From Vombatus ursinus (taxonomy: Eukaryota > Chordata > Mammalia > Diprotodontia > Vombatidae), in assembly GCF_900497805.2 (NCBI RefSeq), contig NW_020954611.1:8313908-8377907 (forward strand): a DNA stretch of 64,000 nucleotides, written 5' to 3'. Below are positions 59,091 through 64,000 of this stretch, piece by piece. The stretch's first letter is position 1; the number at the start of each line of letters is the position of its first letter. A program made the translations under genes and the position numbers. The notes beneath the pieces were generated by a model. The model worked only from the letters and a program-made list of their open reading frames with translations. It was not told the DNA's origin and searched no databases.

Positions 59091-59599
59091 TTATATTTTT
59101 ATAATAACTAGAGAGTAAATTTAGTAGGAATACACCTCTCTATTGGACCTCATGTTATATGTGATATCTAAATGTTTCCAACTTTGCATCTTTAATAAAG
59201 TTCATCAATGAGAACAAAAACTGGTACATTTTTACATGTATGTTTTTGGTTTGTTTTATACATTTTCAAAGGTAAATTAAAAGTTCTAGTGATCATATTT
59301 CCCCAAAATAAAAAAATCTTTTTCCTCTTAAAAAAAAGCTGTTAGACCAAATGAAACTTTAGAGATATTTTCTTAAAGATTTTTATTTTTACTATTTCTG
59401 AAGGTCATTTAAAATGTTTGGAATTTAAACTTGTCATTATATACCAGTAACCTTACACAAGGTAATATTATTATATCATAAGTGGTAAGTCATTGAAATA
59501 ACCAAACAAAATCTTAATTTTTTTGTTAGCCCTTCATTTCTATAATCAATTACTGATAGTATTAATATTGATTACAGGTACAAGAAAAATATCTGATAC
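59091..59599. other. No recognised feature
   Basis: Very AT-rich intron sequence; nothing recognised. Confidence 0.4.
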
Positions 59600-60060
59600 T
59601 TATATTCTGCTTTATTGTGTAACAATTCTTTGGGGGCAGTTGAAGGAGATGTTATCCCAGTTTTACAAATGAGGCTCCAGAGAAGCTAAATGTCTTGACC
59701 AATGTTACAGAGATAGTAGTAATTTACCTGACACCTTAAAGGGTTGTTTTGAAGATCAAGGGAATTAGTTCAGTTTTTCAGCAAGCATATATATTCAGTC
59801 CCTGTGGCCTAACCCTCCTGTATCTTTGTCTCCCCCATTAGAAAATGAGCTCCTCAAGAGTAGGAATTGTCTGAGTTTTCTATTTCTAAAGCCTAATGTT
59901 TTGCATATAGCAAGTGCTTAATAAATGCTTTTCTTTTATTCATTCATACAGTATGAAAGGCATTGTGCTAGGATATATAAACACATATATGTATTCCTTA
60001 CATATATGTGTTTATATGTATACACACATACATATATGTACATATATGTGTGTACAGTAA
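59600..60060. repeat. MIR, L2 tail and AT/CA palindromic microsatellite
   Basis: 59600-59740 inverted MIR; 59790-59940 plus-strand L2 tail ('gtgcttaataaatgc'); 59979-60013 a perfect 15-bp-arm palindrome (aaacacatatatgta, 5-base loop) leading into (CA/TA)n to 60055. Confidence 0.6.
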
Positions 60061-60064
60061 TTTG

Positions 60065-60445
60065 GGGAAGCAAGAGTGTTACAAATGGGGGATAGAGGAA
60101 GGCTTCAAAAAGAAGATGGCCGCTGAAATAACTCTTGAAGGATGATAAGGATTCTGAGAGCTAAAGAAGGAGCATATTTAAGGCATGGGGGAGTGACTGC
60201 TTGTGTGAACACATAGGAATGTGGATCACATCCCTAGTCAAAAATGAAAGGCTGAGTTCAAAAATTAGCTCGTAATTCAATTTGGCCAATTTGGTAAAAG
60301 AGAAGATTGAAATAAGACTAAAAAGGCAGGTAGGAACATAATTGTGTAGGGCTGTAAGTGCCAGGCTGAAGTTTCATTTTATACTAGAGGCTGTAGGGAG
60401 CCACTGAAGACTCGAGCATGGAAGTGATGTGGTCATACGTATGCT
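60065..60445 (-). mobile_element. L2 LINE internal 3' part
   Basis: 'aactcttgaaggatgataag', 'aggcatgggggagtgactg' and 'ctgtagggagccactgaag' are inverted L2. Confidence 0.65.
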
Positions 60446-60879
60446 CTAGTTTATTTTGTTGTCATTATGGTAGATTTGCTCAATCTCTGTATATGTTGCT
60501 TTCTTTCCAATAGATCAGAAATGGTTTAATATTTGTTTTTCTATCTGCAATTCGTAAGTCATGGTGGGGACTTGTAAAGTTGAATCCAGGGAATTGATAA
60601 GAAAGGCCCTGATATAGTGTGTGACTACATCATGTACATATGAAATAGAGAAAAATGAACAGATACCAGAGATATTTTGAAAACAAAATCATAAGATTTG
60701 GCAGACTGTTAAGATCATTAAAATAGGAGAATTAGTCAAGCATGAGAGGTTGTCAGCTGGAGTGAGTGAGAAAAAAGTAGTGCCATTAGCAGTGGTAGCT
60801 AAGGTCAGTATAAGGGGAAATTAAGTAAATGTCTCTCCTGAATTACAGTCAAGCTTTTTTTTTGGATATTTCGTACTGG

Positions 60880-61830
60880 ATGTTTTATAGGCATCTCAAA
60901 CTTTACGTATCCAAAATAGAACTCTTAATTTTCTACCAATCCCCTCCCACCCTTTTGAACTCTCCTTATTACTATCTCAGACCGGTCTGCACAACCTACA
61001 GCCTGGGGCCTGCTTGCCAAAATGTAGAGGATGTTTTCCTCTACATTTTTCAGGGGCAGCCTGAAATCCTTTGGCAGGCCACAGGTTGTGCAGGCCTGAT
61101 CTAGGACACCATCCTTCCAGTTATCCAGGCTTACAATTTCAGTGTCATCCTTGATTCTTCATTCTTAACCCCATATATCCTATCCTTACCAGATCTCAAC
61201 ATTTTTCTTTCTCGTATTTGGCCCCTTCTGTCCATTCATACAGCCACCACCCTAGTACAGTGCCTCATCACCAACCATCTGGACTATTACAATAACCTTC
61301 CAGTTAGTCTCCCTGTACCGAGTCTTTCTCTACCCCAATCCATCTTTGACAGCTTTGACAGCTCATCTGTCAAAGTGATTTTCTAAAGCCCAGGTCTATC
61401 TATGTCTAAAAAAACCCAACCCAAAAACAAAACACCCCCAGTAAATTCCAGTGGCTCACTGTCATCTCCAAAACAAAATTTAAAGCCCTCTGTTTGACCT
61501 TTAAATCTCTTCACAACCTGACCCTTCCCTGCTTTTCCAGGATTCTTATATTTTATTCCCCTCAACATGCTCTGTGATCCATCTAAATTGGCCTACTTGT
61601 TGTTCCTCACTCTCTTTCTCATTTGAGATTCCTGGCTCTGTATCTTTACAGTGGCTGGCTGTCCCTTGTCCCTGGAATGTTCATATTCAATTCTACCTCT
61701 TAGTTTTCCTTGATTCCTTCAAGACTCAGCCCAAATCCTACCTTGTACAAAAGACTTTTCCAAGTCCCACAAACCGTTAGGGCCTTCTCTCTAAGATTAA
61801 CTTCCATCTGCTCTACCAGAATAATCAGAT
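60880..61830 (+). mobile_element. L2 LINE 3' part interrupted by a hAT-like MITE
   Basis: 'aggcatctcaaactttacg' (60890), then after the MITE 'acaccatccttccagttatcc' (61107), 'cactgtcatctccaaaac' and 'ccttgtacaaaagacttttcc' in L2 order. A matching L2 tail at 62170-62285 ('cacagtgcctggcacatag') may be its end, displaced by later insertions. Confidence 0.75.
60982..61098. mobile_element. Short hAT-like MITE inserted in L2
   Basis: 117 bp. Left end ccggtctgcacaacctacag and the right end read inverted, caggcctgcacaacctgtgg, form terminal inverted repeats. Flanks atctcaga and atctagga agree at 6 of 8 bases, fitting the 8-bp target duplication of hAT elements. The centre is a perfect 13-bp-arm hairpin (arms 61019-61031 and 61036-61048). 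No coding capacity. Confidence 0.7.
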
Positions 61831-61869
61831 AAATAGCAGTCCTGTGTGACTCTATTCAAGAACTCCCTC

Positions 61870-62020
61870 TAGGTTGACATCGTCTCATTTGAGCAGCTTC
61901 AAATCTCATCAAACTGCTATCATTTAGCCCACATTTCTCCATCTATCCACAGTAGCATAATTCTTTCTCATATGCCTTTCTGAAATTCAAGCATTACATG
62001 CAAAATTGTAGTCAGGGAAC
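61870..62020 (-). repeat. L3/CR1 fragment
   Basis: 'tagcccacatttctccatc' followed by 'tatgcctttctgaaattc' fits inverted L3. Confidence 0.5.
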
Positions 62021-62079
62021 TTGGCTTTGAATAGCCTTAATGCTAGCGACTTCCTCTGTTGAATATCTTGTTTATTTCT

Positions 62080-62082
<3 letters not shown>

Positions 62083-62128
<46 letters not shown>
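62083..62128 (+). repeat. (GT)23 microsatellite
   Basis: Forty-six bases of uninterrupted GT, then mixed tgta/cacata sequence. Likely polymorphic. Confidence 0.98.
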
Positions 62129-62130
<2 letters not shown>

Positions 62131-62169
62131 ACACATATATCTTGTGTGTATATAATTGTTTGTATGTGG

Positions 62170-62620
62170 TTTGTGTGTGAGAGTAAGGATCGCCTTTTGC
62201 CTTTCCTTATATCCCTAGTGCTTATCACAGTGCCTGGCACATAGTAGGTGCTTAAATAAATGCTTATTGACTGACTGACTTGTACATAGTTATTTACATA
62301 TTTTCTCCACCATTAGAATGTGAATTCTTTTAGGGTAGGAACTATTTTTGCCTTTCCTTGTATCCTGATAGCTTAGCACTTAAGGGTTTGAAGAGCACTT
62401 TATAATTATCACATTTATCCTAACAACAAACCTGGGAGATACGTGCCATTATTATCTCCATTTTACATATGGGGTGCTAAGGCAGACAGGTTAAATGACT
62501 TGCCTAGAGTCACTCAGGTTGTAAGTGTTTGAGGCTAGATTTCAACTCAGGTCTTCCTGACCCCAGATCCTTCACTCTGTTCACTGCTCGCTGCTTAATA
62601 AATGCTTGTTCACTGAAAGG
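62170..62620 (+). repeat. L2 tails with a MIR inside
   Basis: 62170-62285 L2 end with (TGAC)n tail; 62286-62378 second L2 piece, whose tail resumes at 62597 ('cttaataaatgcttg') after an inverted MIR (62380-62596, 'tgccattattatctcc', 'acttgcctagagtcac'). Confidence 0.7.
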
Positions 62621-63115
62621 TATTGTGTTCCAATTCTGTACCAGCCATTGTGCTAGGTTGGAGAGACAAAAATGAAAGTTAAATAGTCCTTTACTCTTAA
62701 GGAGCTTACTGGTAGAACAAACCATGTCTTCGGATAAAATGAATGCAGGAAAGGGAATGAGTTTAATTTTGACATGTTGAGTTTGAGTGGGACATCCAGA
62801 TGAAAATAACCATCAGACCATTGGCAGTGCAGAAATGGAATTTAGGAGAAAACTAGTTATATATATGGGAGCCCTCTTTATGGAGAGAATTTAATCATTT
62901 GGATTAGATAATATCAGAGGTACGTCATGTTTTCATGTATAGGGTGCTGAATTTGGAGTCTGAAAGACCTGGATTCAAATACTACATCCGATTCTAGCTG
63001 TGCCGTGGTCAAATCACTTGGAGCATCAATTTCCCCATCTTTAAAATGGTGAAATTAAGAAACAATCTGTATAAAATAGTTTGCAAACCTTGAAGCACTA
63101 TGAAATGTCAGCTCT
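62621..63115. repeat. L2 and MIR pieces
   Basis: 62621-62880 inverted L2 in two blocks ('ccattgtgctaggttgg', 'tgttgagtttgagtggg'). 62935-63115 plus-strand MIR ('gacctggattcaaatac', 'ccccatctttaaaatgg'). Confidence 0.6.
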
Positions 63116-63399
63116 TCTTTTCACCAAGAGAGAAAATGTAGAGATAAAAGAAGATCCACAAAATACTTAATATGAACTATTTTCCTCTAGTGTTTGTAAT
63201 CAACATAAGTATCGGCAGTTTTAAATAAATATTGGCAGTTTTCCCTGATAATGTGTACATTGTACCCATTATGCAGCCTTCACACATTAACAGACATGTA
63301 GGATCTTATAACAAGTGGTAGAAGCTGTTTTTAAGTGAAGATATGTTAACAAAAATAATATGATCCTATGAATAAGAGGGCAAATTAACTTATTTTAAA

Positions 63400-63660
63400 T
63401 TTGGAAGAGAGTAGACTGTTCTGCTGTTCTGCTTGGCACCAAAAGACAAGTAGGAGTAATGGGTAGAATTTGAAAAAGGCAAACCTAAACTCAGTATAAG
63501 GAAAAACTCCCAAAGAATTAAAGCAGTCTAAAAATGAAATATTCTGCTTCTGTAGGGAAGAGGATCATTTATCAGATATATTATAAAGCAGATTTATTCA
63601 GGTATGGGTTGGACTAGATGTCCTTGGAGATGGTGTTCCTAGGCCTAAGATTGAGTCTTC
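63400..63660 (+). mobile_element. L3/CR1 LINE 3' end
   Basis: 'ttctgcttggcaccaaaag', 'cctaaactcagtataagg' and 'ggttggactagatgtcc', ending 'gattgagtcttctgata', in L3 order. Confidence 0.7.
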
Positions 63661-64000
63661 TGATACTCATTAGCCACACAAAGGATCTTTTAACAAGGTG
63701 ACCAACTGCCCCCTCAGTCCAGGTGTTCTTGAAGCTAGAGACGGTTGAAACTAGTCAGCCATACACATACTCAGTGTTATGGATGGTTTGCTCATGAAGT
63801 GGCAACATGTAATCACAGGGACTTCGAAGGACATAATCTAATTTATGATGAAAGATGCAGAAGTAAATATTTTTAAATGTTTTTGTTCTGAACTTTAAAC
63901 ACCAAAAAGAGTTTCCATATTTACAATAAAAAAACAAAAAGTAGATTCTTAATAAAACCATGACTCTCATTTCATACCATTTACTCTGTGTGTGTGTATG

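Larger units (their letters stand above)
48004..64000 (+). other. TNKS2: TNKS2 intron 1 (5' part, at least 16 kb)
   Basis: The intron opens with a good donor, gtaact. I looked for the next ankyrin exon (expected to encode FGRKDVVEYLL...) and found nothing like it, so the acceptor lies beyond 64000. The contents are mostly L2, L3/CR1 and MIR remnants, listed separately. Confidence 0.85.

Overview
The window looks like marsupial nuclear DNA. It is AT-rich, almost gene-free and packed with mammalian fossil repeats: L2, L3/CR1, MIR-type CORE-SINEs, L1, and a BovB-like RTE tail. It also carries tRNA-headed SINEs of the marsupial type starting 'gggcagctaggtggc', some with RTE-derived tails. I saw no copy of the SINE type I remember as dominant in Monodelphis (tail containing 'ccttaccactcttctgcc'). 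That leans towards an Australian (australidelphian) marsupial rather than an opossum. The species call is inference from memory of families, not a search.

Only one real protein gene is visible: the first coding exon of tankyrase 2 (TNKS2), 47799-48003 on the + strand. It sits in a sharp CpG island (about 46950-48185) with NRF1-, ETS- and YY1-like sites and a short upstream ORF in strong initiation context. From 48004 to the end of the window is TNKS2 intron 1; no exon 2 was found. Bases 1-46950 are intergenic DNA upstream of TNKS2 and hold no recognisable gene. In other mammals PPP1R3C, HECTD2 and a divergent antisense RNA lie on this side; none can be supported here.

Layout. 1-16 kb: MIR/MAR1-type SINEs, L3 and L2 pieces, an old L1 (3.06-5.39 kb) carrying a 72-bp retroposed tail, and a purine tract at 12.3 kb. 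15.5-16.2 kb: a probable solo LTR. 16.8-20.5 kb: one long L2 holding a stack of later insertions, including an L1 reduced to its two ends. 21.4-22.1 kb: a Ty3/gypsy-class reverse transcriptase fossil. 24.8-26.1 kb: another L2. 28-31 kb: RTE tail, L2 with GATA repeats, L3 with a SINE inside. About 31.5-33.1 kb: a possible retroviral pol fossil. 34.8-40 kb: a marsupial L1 split by a near-complete Tigger DNA transposon. 40.6 and 42.9 kb: two near-identical 150-bp direct repeats carrying a CTCF-like core. 43-46.7 kb: L3 and L2. 46.95-48.2 kb: the TNKS2 promoter and exon 1. 48-64 kb: intron 1, mostly L2, L3 and MIR, with a small hAT-like MITE at 61 kb.

No CRISPR array, functional tRNA or rRNA gene, operon or new multigene system was found. 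The points most worth a second look are the gypsy fossil, the paired repeats, the TNKS2 upstream ORF, the L1 end-fusion element, the Tigger-in-L1 nest with its 24-bp template-switch hairpin, and the hAT-like MITE.
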